From a virus, in the IMG/VR virus record IMGVR_UViG_3300030102_001687, positions 1-20,343 of that record: a DNA stretch of 20,343 bases; one strand, written 5' to 3'. Position 1 is the first letter of the stretch, and each line of letters begins with the position of its first letter. The translations under genes were made by a program, and so were the position numbers. Positions 4,857-12,258 of the stretch are shown here, one piece after another. The notes beneath the pieces were generated by a model that did not search any database, had not been told where the DNA came from, and saw only the letters and a list, made by a program, of their open reading frames with translations.

Positions 4857-5951
4857 TTAATAAATCAAATAATTTAATCCACCAGTTAAATGAAAAAACT
4901 CTTTTCCAAACATTTTGTTATAATCTCCTTCAATAAACAATCCAAACCTTTTCATTTTACCTAGTTTAGAACCCAGAATAAATCCCAAAGAATAATCAAT
5001 TCTTTCGTTATCTAGTTCAATAAATCTAAGAACTTCTTCGTCTATTTCTTCAAGCCACCTTTTTGGGAATACGTCTCCAAAAGCATGAATCCAGAATCTT
5101 TCTCCATAATGATAAAAAGAAACCCCTAAAGCAACGTTTAATTCTCTAACCATTCCGAGACTATCTTGAATGTCCAAAGTGTATTCTCTAACAACTTTCC
5201 CAAAATGATATTTATAAAATTCATAATCAGTCTGAGCAATAACTTCTCCGTCTGGATTAGTCCAAGTCCAGTCATACCAGTCGAACCAGTCATCAACTCC
5301 ATTCTGGTTTCCGTCAATAAAATAATATTGGTCCTCGAATCCATAGTCGTAAGCTAATTGATACCAAGGATTTCCAGTTTCTTGATAAGCCTCAATAGCG
5401 TTGTATTCATATCCCAAAGGTCTCCAAGCATTCATAAAACCAGCTGTTATGTTTATCTTATTTCCTATCTTTAGTCTAAGTCTAGTGTCTATATTTTGTA
5501 GCTTAATATCAGCAAGTCCGTTGAATAATTGTTCAGCTTTTATTGTATAATAGTCTCCTAAATATCTAACCATAAAATGACGATTCTCGAACTCCCTTCC
5601 TTGCTGTCTTCTAGTGTTTATTTGAAACTTATATTCTAAGCCATTAACAGCACCGATATTTGATTTGTCGGAATATTCTCTTTCTTCTCCAGTATAGAAG
5701 TCTCCCTTCTTTTTTTGATACTCAAATCGAGCTAGTTTTCTTATTCCTATATTTATAGAAAAGTCATAAGGATTGTCCCTTGTTACATCAACCAGCTGTC
5801 CTTCTGGAGTCATTAGCCATATTCCTTGAGTAAATAAAGAATTATTTAAAGAAGCTGAAGTGTAAATTGTTGAGTATTTAAACAAATCAGACAATTGTCC
5901 AAAGCATTGAACAGAAATAAAAATAAATATTATTGTTAATAGTTTTCTCAT
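4857..5951 (-). CDS. Exported outer-membrane-like protein in the tail module
   Basis: The 364-aa protein starts with a strong signal peptide (MRKLLTIIFIFISVQCFGQL, cut probably after FG before Q). The mature part is rich in aromatic residues and alternating strands (YLGDYYTIKAEQLF, LRLKIGNKINITAGFM, LNVALGVSFYHYGERFWIHA) and ends HLTGGLNYLIY, with the C-terminal aromatic residue typical of outer-membrane beta-barrels. Residues 213-224 (DGNQNGVDDWFD) fit a calcium loop with ligands at D213, N215, N217, D221 and D224. A signal peptide argues against a simple virion protein: it may be placed in the host outer membrane to change receptor access, or help attachment and release. It overlaps the 263-aa appendage gene by 1 base. 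Function is inferred. Confidence 0.65.
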   Translation of the reverse strand: MRKLLTIIFIFISVQCFGQLSDLFKYSTIYTSASLNNSLFTQGIWLMTPEGQLVDVTRDNPYDFSINIGIRKLARFEYQKKKGDFYTGEEREYSDKSNIGAVNGLEYKFQINTRRQQGREFENRHFMVRYLGDYYTIKAEQLFNGLADIKLQNIDTRLRLKIGNKINITAGFMNAWRPLGYEYNAIEAYQETGNPWYQLAYDYGFEDQYYFIDGNQNGVDDWFDWYDWTWTNPDGEVIAQTDYEFYKYHFGKVVREYTLDIQDSLGMVRELNVALGVSFYHYGERFWIHAFGDVFPKRWLEEIDEEVLRFIELDNERIDYSLGFILGSKLGKMKRFGLFIEGDYNKMFGKEFFHLTGGLNYLIY

Positions 5952-6742
5952 TATCTGAATGAAGTTACTTCAAAGCCTATATCAGCGTACCATTCGACAC
6001 CGCTATTCAATGCTCCAGTACGTCTTATACTTACAAAGATAGCTTGTCCTTCCGTTAAGTCTTGATTCGCACTAGGAGTGTCTTCTAAGTCAAATAAATG
6101 ATTTTGATTGTTTTGACTGGTTAGAGTAAAGGCTTTTATTAAGTTAATAGTTAAGTTAGATGTCCCTCCAATATTTGGAGACATTTTCCAAATTGAAATA
6201 ACAGCGTCATCTCCAGTCCCAGCGTCCGAAGAACTAAGTCCTTTAATTTTTGTTAAAGTACAATCTTCAGTAGCTACATAAATAGGAAACTGAGAAGCCC
6301 AGCGATTTGGCTTAGAGTTTCCGTCAGCTAAAGTAACCGCTGAATTTACAGAAAAAGCACTAGTTCCAAAAGCTGAAAGATAATCATTTCCGTTAGTCCC
6401 AGCTGTTAGATATAATGATTGTTGAAAATAAAACTTTTTATTGTTTAGTTTTTCATGATAATTAGCATAGTCAAACAATATCAAACTCCCAGCTGGAATG
6501 TTAAAATCAATATCAATAGAAGAAAATGTAATTCTGTCAGCGTTTCCTAAGTCTGAAGTTAAAGTCAATTCATAAGAAACTTGAGATTGTTTAATCCATA
6601 AAAAAACTGAATCTCCACTTTTAGCCACTATTTTACCAGTATTTGCTGTTGATAAACTTGTCAAAGTTCCAGCTTCAGTAAATATTGTAGTCGCTGTTAA
6701 GCTTCGTAATTGTGCAAATGTCTCAAAGGTTTCTACTCTCAT
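5951..6742 (-). CDS. Putative tail appendage / fibre protein
   Basis: This 263-aa protein is Thr/Ser/Asn-rich and beta-rich. The N-terminal part (FETFAQLRSLTATTIFTEAG ... GKIVAKSGDSVFLWI) looks like a virion attachment or shaft region. The C-terminal half (VATEDCTLTKIKGLSSSDAG ..., GQAIFVSIRRTG, VEWYADIGFEVTSFR) looks like a jelly-roll-type domain such as those found in tail tips and fibres. It starts 1 base after the 755-aa tail-tip gene ends, so it is probably a structural partner of it. No collagen-like repeat, chaperone domain or enzyme motif is visible. Receptor binding is plausible by position only. Confidence 0.6.
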   Translation of the reverse strand: MRVETFETFAQLRSLTATTIFTEAGTLTSLSTANTGKIVAKSGDSVFLWIKQSQVSYELTLTSDLGNADRITFSSIDIDFNIPAGSLILFDYANYHEKLNNKKFYFQQSLYLTAGTNGNDYLSAFGTSAFSVNSAVTLADGNSKPNRWASQFPIYVATEDCTLTKIKGLSSSDAGTGDDAVISIWKMSPNIGGTSNLTINLIKAFTLTSQNNQNHLFDLEDTPSANQDLTEGQAIFVSIRRTGALNSGVEWYADIGFEVTSFR

Positions 6743-6743
6743 A

Positions 6744-9011
6744 TTAATAAATGTTTTGGCTTGAAGTTGGGGGAGTAGTGTTTGGGATTTGGCTTGTCGA
6801 ATAAGTTTGGGCTGTTATATCAACCGAAGCTTCAATCCATTGACCAGACCAAACTCCAGCTTCAGCATTGAACGTCATTTGTTGAGGAACAAAAACTTTC
6901 GAGCCACTTATGTTTGTTGGTGCATTAAAGTACTCATAATCTTTATCTCTTATTGTTCCGTTAAAAATATCGCAAGGAGTTTTTCTTCCAGCCAAAATTT
7001 CTTTTCCTAATATTTTAGAAAGTCTTCCAGTAACTCCGTCTCCAGTTGATTGATGATAAACTTCCCATGTCGAATTTGTTCCATCATCAAAAGTTATAGG
7101 AGTTAAAACACCACCAGAAACGTTAGTTATTACAATAACTTTAGTATTACTCAAAGCCGTTGGACCAGTTCCAAAAAATACTTCTTCAGTTTTTAAAATA
7201 GTGTTTGAAACTGTTGTTCCTTGAGTCGAAGTAAATTCATTAATACTAGTTCCAGACCCGTCCACTACATACCTAAAGAACTCATTTTGGTCATTTATTA
7301 TTGGAAGACCACAAGCAAGTCCGTCTATACCAGTTGGAGTAGCAGCCGTAGAAGTTCCACTTGGAAGCATTGTTCCACTAACATCTATACCAGCAGACGG
7401 TTGGCTTTGAAAACCAGAATAAACCCATTTAAATTGAGCGTAAGCAACTAAAAAAAGTGTTCCGTCTTCTGGAATAGCGTCTAAAGCCGAACCACCAGAA
7501 CCTCCATTTCCAGCAACTGTTGTCCCAGTAATTGCAACTTGATTATTTCCAGCTGGAAACTGGTTCCAAAGTGTATAAAAAGGAAAAGGCCCAGCACATA
7601 TATTTTTTAAATTAGTATTCATTTGACTAGGAACTGAAGGACTAGCGGTAGTTCCCGACTCAATCCATTCATAAACACCAACCGAGCTGTTAGCAGTATA
7701 TGTTAGAGAAGTAGCTGGACCAGACATTCCGATGTAATAATGTTTTCCAGAATCTCCAACTAGTTTCAAATAAGCATTAACAAAACAAGCTAAAGTTTGA
7801 AATGCATTACTAGGAGGAGACCAAGCTTCAGGGTACCCAGTTAAGTCTGGATTTCCAAACCATTTAGGACGGAATTTTAAATTCCATTCAATCCGTGCAT
7901 TCGTAGCCGCTGAAATACTTCCCATATCTCTTTCTAAAGCTGTCCCTATTGTTTTGTGTTGAGTAGCACTTGGAGACCCCCAGTCTGGGACTTCTCCTTT
8001 TACCCAAGTATTCCAAAGAACATAAGGAGTTGAAATAAAGTCCAAATCAAAAAGAAAGTTATAAGGTACAACTACACTTTGAACTGGGGGCAAAGCGTCA
8101 AAAGAACCACCAGTTAAAACGTTGCTTACTGAGTATCTGTAATCTGTTGAATCGGAAGCAATTACGTCATTGTCTTGTTTGTAATAGTCCCTTCTCCATT
8201 GACCGCCACCAGAAGCCATTTGAGTATATGAATTATTTTGAGTAAAGTTCCAACGTCCGTCAGCTAAGAACAATCTAGCCCCCCAAGCTTTACATATTCT
8301 GTCCAAAGCGTCATAAGAACTAATAGTTACTTCAGTTCCGTTTTCAACTTCTCTAAAAGCTCTAAATATGCTACCAGATTGTCTAAGTGGGTCTATGTTA
8401 GAAGCTGGAGTGGGCATATTGTCCGTGTACCAGTTTACCATAGTTCTTAGGAATCTATGACCAGTCCCAGTAGCATTCCAAAAAACAGAACTATCTAAAT
8501 CATTTTTTAAACTTGAAATAATTACATCAACAAAAGGAGTCAAAGTATTTAAAGAAGCGTAAGTTGTATTGTCATCGAGTTTAACATCTACTAACTCAGC
8601 CAGTCCGTCAGTTGCTGTAAAAGTAAAACTTGGGTGCTGTTGGAATGATAAATCTGGATTTGAAGAAACGTCTGAAAGTATATTTCCACACCACCAACGA
8701 GAGTAAGTTGAGCCGTTATCGTCTGACTTATCTATTCTAATTAAGAACCTTCCAAAAGCCGCTCCCTTAATATCTGAAGCCAAAGTTTCATCAGCAACGC
8801 TTGTTGTAACTATATCGAACTCAACGTTGCTAGGAATCAAACCAGTAAACCTTGTTCGGTCCTCAGTTTCATAAGTGAGGTCGAATCCTCTTTTGCTTAA
8901 AGTAAATGTGTCCGAAGAATCTCCAGACAAAGTATTGTCAAATATAATTACTTTATAATGTCTTCCAAGTTCATTTTGAAACTCAGCTGTATTTCTTACA
9001 AAATATCCCAT
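6744..9011 (-). CDS. Large tail-tip / baseplate hub-like protein
   Basis: The 755-aa protein directly follows the tape measure gene, where siphophages encode distal tail and hub proteins. The N-terminus (VRNTAEFQNELGRHYKVIIF ... TLSKRGFDLTYETED, later RFLIRI) looks like a Dit/hub-type beta-rich domain. The segment SSYDALDRICKAWGARLFLA with GRWNF is typical of phage tail-tip proteins that I have seen in Bacteroidota phages. The C-terminal GKEILAGRKTPCDIFNGTIR ... WSGQWIEA pattern also fits. The middle (about 440-640) is low-complexity Gly/Ser/Thr-rich and may carry inserted domains. No separate Dit or Tal gene is present, so this protein probably combines those roles. It is cytoplasmically made and lacks a signal peptide. 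Confidence 0.7.
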   Translation of the reverse strand: MGYFVRNTAEFQNELGRHYKVIIFDNTLSGDSSDTFTLSKRGFDLTYETEDRTRFTGLIPSNVEFDIVTTSVADETLASDIKGAAFGRFLIRIDKSDDNGSTYSRWWCGNILSDVSSNPDLSFQQHPSFTFTATDGLAELVDVKLDDNTTYASLNTLTPFVDVIISSLKNDLDSSVFWNATGTGHRFLRTMVNWYTDNMPTPASNIDPLRQSGSIFRAFREVENGTEVTISSYDALDRICKAWGARLFLADGRWNFTQNNSYTQMASGGGQWRRDYYKQDNDVIASDSTDYRYSVSNVLTGGSFDALPPVQSVVVPYNFLFDLDFISTPYVLWNTWVKGEVPDWGSPSATQHKTIGTALERDMGSISAATNARIEWNLKFRPKWFGNPDLTGYPEAWSPPSNAFQTLACFVNAYLKLVGDSGKHYYIGMSGPATSLTYTANSSVGVYEWIESGTTASPSVPSQMNTNLKNICAGPFPFYTLWNQFPAGNNQVAITGTTVAGNGGSGGSALDAIPEDGTLFLVAYAQFKWVYSGFQSQPSAGIDVSGTMLPSGTSTAATPTGIDGLACGLPIINDQNEFFRYVVDGSGTSINEFTSTQGTTVSNTILKTEEVFFGTGPTALSNTKVIVITNVSGGVLTPITFDDGTNSTWEVYHQSTGDGVTGRLSKILGKEILAGRKTPCDIFNGTIRDKDYEYFNAPTNISGSKVFVPQQMTFNAEAGVWSGQWIEASVDITAQTYSTSQIPNTTPPTSSQNIY

Positions 9012-10873
9012 TAGTTTCCTCTAGTTCTTTTTCTATTCCCTCTAGCCCTATCGCTTGAAAGCAATATGTCCGAACCGCTTATTCTTCCAAAAACTTCCGT
9101 TGAGCCACCTTGATTTAACATTCCTTGAAGTTTGTCTAGCGGTGCAATAACTTCTGGATTAACCATTGAAGTTCCTCGACCTTCTCCAACCATTCCTAAA
9201 GTAGCTCCAGAAACTAAACCCCCTTCAGCAAAAGGAGGAATTATTTTTGCGAATAAACTACCAGCAATAGCACCAGCCGAAGCCGCTAACATTAAGTTCA
9301 CTGGAAAAGGAACAGTAGCAAAAATAGAAGACGCAAAACCAGCCACAGCTTTAGCCGCTTCAACCTTAATTATTTCCCTTGCCGCATTTGCCGCCCCAGC
9401 CGCCATTTCTCCAAGTGAAGCTTCCGAGTTATCAGCCATAGACATAAAAGCACTTCCAGCCACATTAGCTGTTTCTTGCACTTTATTCTTTAAATCTTCA
9501 GCGGCTTGAGTTGCATTTTCAAAATTTTCTTTAATTACTAAAGTAGTTGCTTTTATTAATTCTGGAGCATTTGGGTCTATTTTAGGCATTAAAGTTATTT
9601 CTCTAGCTTCAGTCTTTCTTCCAGTTCCTTTCTGGTCTTCGCTTAATTCTAATGGCTGGAAAGGTTTAAAATTGTTAGTTGTATTCTGTAAATCTTTAAC
9701 AGCCTTAGTAGCTTCGTCAGCCGCATTCGCAGTTTCTTTTAATGGTTCTTCTAGCTTAAAAGGTTCAATTGGTTTTATTTTATTTTGTTCGTCCCTAAAA
9801 AAGTTAAGTCCTTCAATCATTAAATTAAGAGCATTAAGAACTCCATTCGCCATTTTCCTAAAAGCATTTCTAACTTTTATTGCAGTTTCACTAGAAGAAG
9901 TTGCAAAAAACACAATAGCCGCAACCACACCAGCTATTGCGGTAGCAATTAAAACAGCTGGATTAGCCGCCATCATTAAATTAAAAGCTCTTAGAGCCTT
10001 AGTTGCAGTTCCTAAAATACCAACTAATTTTCCAAAAACTACTAAAGTAGGACCTACAACAGCAACAACTCCAGCAACTTGAATAATAGTTTCTTTTTGT
10101 TCGGTGCTTAAATTTCTAAAAAAATCAACTAATTGTTGTCCTTTAGCAATAACTTTAGAAGCAACTGGAAGAAGTAAAGTTCCAAAATCTGTCGCTAGTT
10201 CTTTGACCGATTCAGTTAAAGTTCTGGTGCTGTTAGCAACTCCGTCAGATGTTCTCAAGTAATCTCCTTGAGCGTTTTTAGTTGCTTCAATTATAGCCTT
10301 ATATCTTATTCCAATCTTTTCAGCTTGGCTCATGTTTTTATTATAGCCAAATTGTTTAAGATTAGCTTCAGTCATTACAATACCTAGCTTTTTAAGAGAT
10401 TCAGTTTCTCCAGTAAATATTCCAGCTAAAGCCGTTTGAGCTTGTTCTATTCCAATATTCTTAAATGAAGCTAAGTCTCCAGCTAGTCCTACTAAAGAAG
10501 TGGCCATTCCTCCAGCTTGTTGTTGAGTAAGCCCCATAGAAGTAGCCATATCTCCAAACATTGAAGCCATATCTAAAGCTGAGCCTTCAGCTAGTCCAAA
10601 GTTCTTTAATGTAGTTTTAGCAAATGCTTCAACTTCCGTACTTGATTCTCCAAAAGCAACTCGAGTTTTATTCAATGATTCTTCAAAGTCTGAAGCCATT
10701 TTAACAGAAGCCACAGCCGCCGCCCCAATTGGAAGAGTTAATTTAGTGGACAAAGAAGCTCCAGTTTGAGCCATTTGTTTTCCAAATTTTTTCATTGAAT
10801 TTGAAGCTCTCTTCAATCCAGTTTGAAATTGTTTGTCATCTAAAAATAAGCCAACGGAAAGTCTTTTAGTCAT
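9011..10873 (-). CDS. Tail tape measure protein
   Basis: This 620-aa protein sets tail length. It has the TP901-type core: KFGKQMAQTGASLSTKLTLP, then MASDFEESLNKTRVAFGESS, GDMATSMGLTQQQAGGMATS and DLASFKNIGIEQAQTALAGI (about 30-160). Two hydrophobic segments (about 263-288 and 304-325) and a third near the C-terminus (about 500-545) match membrane-active segments seen in tape measure proteins. The C-terminal FAEGGLVSGATLGMVGEG with ...NPEVIAPLDKL is another frequent tape-measure ending. It overlaps the frameshift product of the tail chaperone gene by 8 bases. By the usual rule of roughly 0.15 nm per residue the tail would be around 90 nm; that is an estimate. No lytic domain is seen. Confidence 0.92.
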   Translation of the reverse strand: MTKRLSVGLFLDDKQFQTGLKRASNSMKKFGKQMAQTGASLSTKLTLPIGAAAVASVKMASDFEESLNKTRVAFGESSTEVEAFAKTTLKNFGLAEGSALDMASMFGDMATSMGLTQQQAGGMATSLVGLAGDLASFKNIGIEQAQTALAGIFTGETESLKKLGIVMTEANLKQFGYNKNMSQAEKIGIRYKAIIEATKNAQGDYLRTSDGVANSTRTLTESVKELATDFGTLLLPVASKVIAKGQQLVDFFRNLSTEQKETIIQVAGVVAVVGPTLVVFGKLVGILGTATKALRAFNLMMAANPAVLIATAIAGVVAAIVFFATSSSETAIKVRNAFRKMANGVLNALNLMIEGLNFFRDEQNKIKPIEPFKLEEPLKETANAADEATKAVKDLQNTTNNFKPFQPLELSEDQKGTGRKTEAREITLMPKIDPNAPELIKATTLVIKENFENATQAAEDLKNKVQETANVAGSAFMSMADNSEASLGEMAAGAANAAREIIKVEAAKAVAGFASSIFATVPFPVNLMLAASAGAIAGSLFAKIIPPFAEGGLVSGATLGMVGEGRGTSMVNPEVIAPLDKLQGMLNQGGSTEVFGRISGSDILLSSDRARGNRKRTRGN

Positions 10874-11225
10874 TTTTCTTTTTTTTGTTTTTTTCTATTG
10901 CTTCGTATTTCTTTTTAGCATATTCCCCTCTCAATTTTCTTTCTTTCAAATTAGTTTTTTTGTCTTTCTTTTCCCATTCAAACTTAATAAGGTCTGTCGG
11001 TTTTATTGACGTTCCTTTCTTTCTATGCGGCTGTAATAATACAGCACAAAGCCACCTTGTCCTCTCCCATTCAAATCTTTCTTTCATTTGAAAAATCTCA
11101 TTTCTTCCCCTTTGCAATAAAAAGAATTCGTGGAATGTTAAGTCCCAAAATTCTTTTGGTAAGATTCCAAAGCCATAAGCAATAGCTTCTAAATCGTCCC
11201 AGTCTATTTGTTTTTGTTGGGAGTT
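10866..11225 (-). CDS. Tail chaperone T extension, made by -1 frameshift as GT
   Basis: This frame has no convincing start of its own; it is open from 11249, just after a TGA at 11250-11252, to the stop at 10866. If ribosomes slip by -1 at the A7 tract (11224-11230), translation of chaperone G continues as NSQQKQIDWDDLEAIAYGFG, then LPKEFWDLTFHEFFLLQRGR and so on for 119 residues, to a Lys-rich end. 'W-D-D-L-E-x-x-A-x-G-x-G-x-x-P-x-E-F-W-x-L-T' is the usual pattern of phage T-type chaperone domains. The GT fusion is about 229 aa. A TTG at 11117 would start too late and drop the conserved part. It ends overlapping the tape measure start, as in lambda and many other siphophages. Confidence 0.82.
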   Translation of the reverse strand, partial: NSQQKQIDWDDLEAIAYGFGILPKEFWDLTFHEFFLLQRGRNEIFQMKERFEWERTRWLCAVLLQPHRKKGTSIKPTDLIKFEWEKKDKKTNLKERKLRGEYAKKKYEAIEKNKKKKND

Positions 11226-11554
11226 TTTTTCTCCCTCTTTGCGTTTCCCTCAGAATTGAATTTAGCTGAGAATTGTTCAGTAAACACATTTAAACATTTT
11301 TGTAAAGCTTCAAAGTCTTCGTCTAAAATGTCTGTTAAGTCATCAATTGTTAAAGTGAATTCTTTTCCAGCAACCCTTGAGCCGTCTCTAAGTCCAGCAA
11401 ACATAAGCTGAACAGCGTCATCTAAGCTCATATCTTGTCCTAGTTTTTGCAAATCGTTTAAGCTTCGATTTGTTTGTTTACAATAAATTCTAAGAGCGTT
11501 CATTCCAAATCTAATTGGATAATCTTTTTTATTAAGTATTACTACCTCAAACAT
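11204..11554 (-). CDS. Tail assembly chaperone G
   Basis: The 116-aa protein sits between the major tail protein and the tape measure gene, the fixed location of tail assembly chaperones. The N-terminal FGMNALRIYCKQTNRSLNDL and the following DDAVQLMFAGLRDGSRVAGK, then LTIDDLTDILDED, fit the small helical chaperone family. It ends in a Lys/Asn tail after an A7 tract in frame as AAA-AAA-ACT, where a -1 shift fuses it to the T domain. The chaperone would coat the tape measure protein in the cytoplasm while the tail tube polymerises. Its start is 2 bases from the 3' arm of an 8-bp inverted repeat (11556-11563), so its initiation may be controlled by RNA structure. Confidence 0.85.
   Translation of the reverse strand: MFEVVILNKKDYPIRFGMNALRIYCKQTNRSLNDLQKLGQDMSLDDAVQLMFAGLRDGSRVAGKEFTLTIDDLTDILDEDFEALQKCLNVFTEQFSAKFNSEGNAKREKKTPNKNK
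11224..11231 (-). other. Slippery site for -1 frameshift in tail chaperone
   Basis: On the minus strand the sequence is G followed by seven A residues, read in the G frame as AAA-AAA-ACT. It lies inside the only window (11204-11249) in which both the G and T frames are open. Slippage by -1 changes the next codon from ACT to AAC and enters the T frame. The heptamer G-AAA-AAA is not a perfect X-XXY-YYZ, so single-tRNA slippage or polymerase slippage on A7 are also possible. Confidence 0.75.
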
Positions 11555-11555
11555 A

Positions 11556-11615
11556 ATTTCGTTAGTTTTAAGTTCATTAGTGGAGCGGTCCGAAGACCAA
11601 CCCCACCAACGAAAT
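11556..11615 (-). promoter_or_regulatory. UUCG-capped RNA hairpin with outer 8-bp stem behind the tail tube gene
   Basis: In the minus transcript GGUC-UUCG-GACC (11598-11587) is a C(UUCG)G-capped 4-bp stem. It is extended, across a UU/G internal loop, by GUGGGG/CUCCAC (11606-11601 with 11585-11580; one G-U pair that only forms on this strand). An outer 8-bp repeat AUUUCGUU/AACGAAAU (11615-11608 with 11563-11556) encloses it, leaving a 16-base bulge on the 3' side. There is no U tract, so it is not a classical terminator. The 3' outer arm ends 1 base before the chaperone ATG (11554), so it could block that start, or protect the tail tube mRNA end. Confidence 0.65.
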
Positions 11616-11619
11616 GTTA

Positions 11620-12057
11620 TTAAATATCATTCTTAGTTAAAGCACCGCTTCCTTGAATACTTACTGAATAAGTAGGAGCGTCTTCAACACCACCAGAAAC
11701 TGAAAGAGCTGTTATAATTCCACTTCCAGAAAAAGTGTAATCTCCAGAAGCCGTTGTAGCTAAAGTGAAAGTAAATGTTACAGCTGTTCTATTTGTATAA
11801 CCTTGAACAAATAATTCGTCAAACTCCGTATTAGCCGCAGTTGTTGGATTGAAGTCCATTAAGCCATCTGAGCTTAAAGAGAATGAAGTTAAACCAGCTA
11901 GAAGTTCTTGTCTTCCAGAGGAGTCTTTTGTAGTTATATCTATTGTGTCCATTGACACATCTAAGCTAACGGATTGTGAGTGCATTAATTTTGCGTCACT
12001 TCCACCAGCACTTGGACTTACTTTTAATATTAAGTCCGTTCCATTAAAAATCGCCAT
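11620..12057 (-). CDS. Major tail tube protein
   Basis: The 145-aa protein is a TP901-1-type tail tube subunit: MAIFNGTDLILKVSPSAGGS, the internal VSLDVSMDTIDITTKDSSGR followed by QELLAGLTSFSLSSDGLMDF, and the C-terminal GSGIITALSVSGGVEDAPTY with VSIQGSGAL. 'I-D-I-T-T-K-D-S-x-G' and 'G-x-x-x-x-S-x-S-x-x-G-x-x-D-F' are typical of this family, which stacks as hexamers to form the tail tube. It should be among the most abundant virion proteins. The leader is A/T-rich without a Shine-Dalgarno sequence. A stable hairpin follows 4 bases after its stop. Confidence 0.9.
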   Translation of the reverse strand: MAIFNGTDLILKVSPSAGGSDAKLMHSQSVSLDVSMDTIDITTKDSSGRQELLAGLTSFSLSSDGLMDFNPTTAANTEFDELFVQGYTNRTAVTFTFTLATTASGDYTFSGSGIITALSVSGGVEDAPTYSVSIQGSGALTKNDI

Positions 12058-12074
12058 TGTTTTAAAATTTTAAA

Positions 12075-12254
12075 TTAAATACTAGTATCTAAGTCTCTAA
12101 CGGACTTTGATTTCTTTTTCGTTGTTTTCTTTATTTCTATTGCGTCTAATTTTAAGAATACTCTTCTTATCTTTCCAGACACTTCGTAAGTTTCTCCCTT
12201 AAGATATTCAATATCTCTAAAGGTTACATCTTTTTTCATTTTTAATTTGTGCAT
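12075..12254 (-). CDS. 59-aa hypothetical protein between tail terminator and tail tube genes
   Basis: An ATG at 12254 (4 bases after the upstream stop) opens a 59-aa frame beginning MHKLKMKKDVTFRDIEYLKG and ending in a Lys/Ser-rich tail (KKTTKKKSKSVRDLDTSI). A second in-frame ATG at 12239 would give 54 aa. The middle (GETYEVSGKIRRVFLKLDAIEIKK) looks like three or four short strands, as in a small SH3-like fold. It fills the gap between two conserved tail genes and ends 17 bases before the tail tube start. Possibly a small tail component or assembly factor; family not recognised. Confidence 0.55.
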   Translation of the reverse strand: MHKLKMKKDVTFRDIEYLKGETYEVSGKIRRVFLKLDAIEIKKTTKKKSKSVRDLDTSI

Positions 12255-12258
12255 AGTT

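Noticed and set aside
5138-5344. Minus-strand 68-aa frame inside the exported outer-membrane-like gene, and its plus-strand counterpart 5166-5357
   Set aside because: Both lie wholly inside a longer gene with a clear signal peptide and have no independent start context.
9132-10082. Long plus-strand frames opposite the tape measure gene (9132-9509 and 9672-10082)
   Set aside because: They are Ala/Ser/Thr-rich mirror images of the helical tape measure codons, have no domain pattern and would be the only plus-strand genes in the window.
11098-11289. Minus-strand 63-aa frame overlapping both chaperone frames
   Set aside because: It is in the third frame, neither G nor T, and shows no tail-chaperone features; the -1 frame is the one that carries the conserved T pattern.
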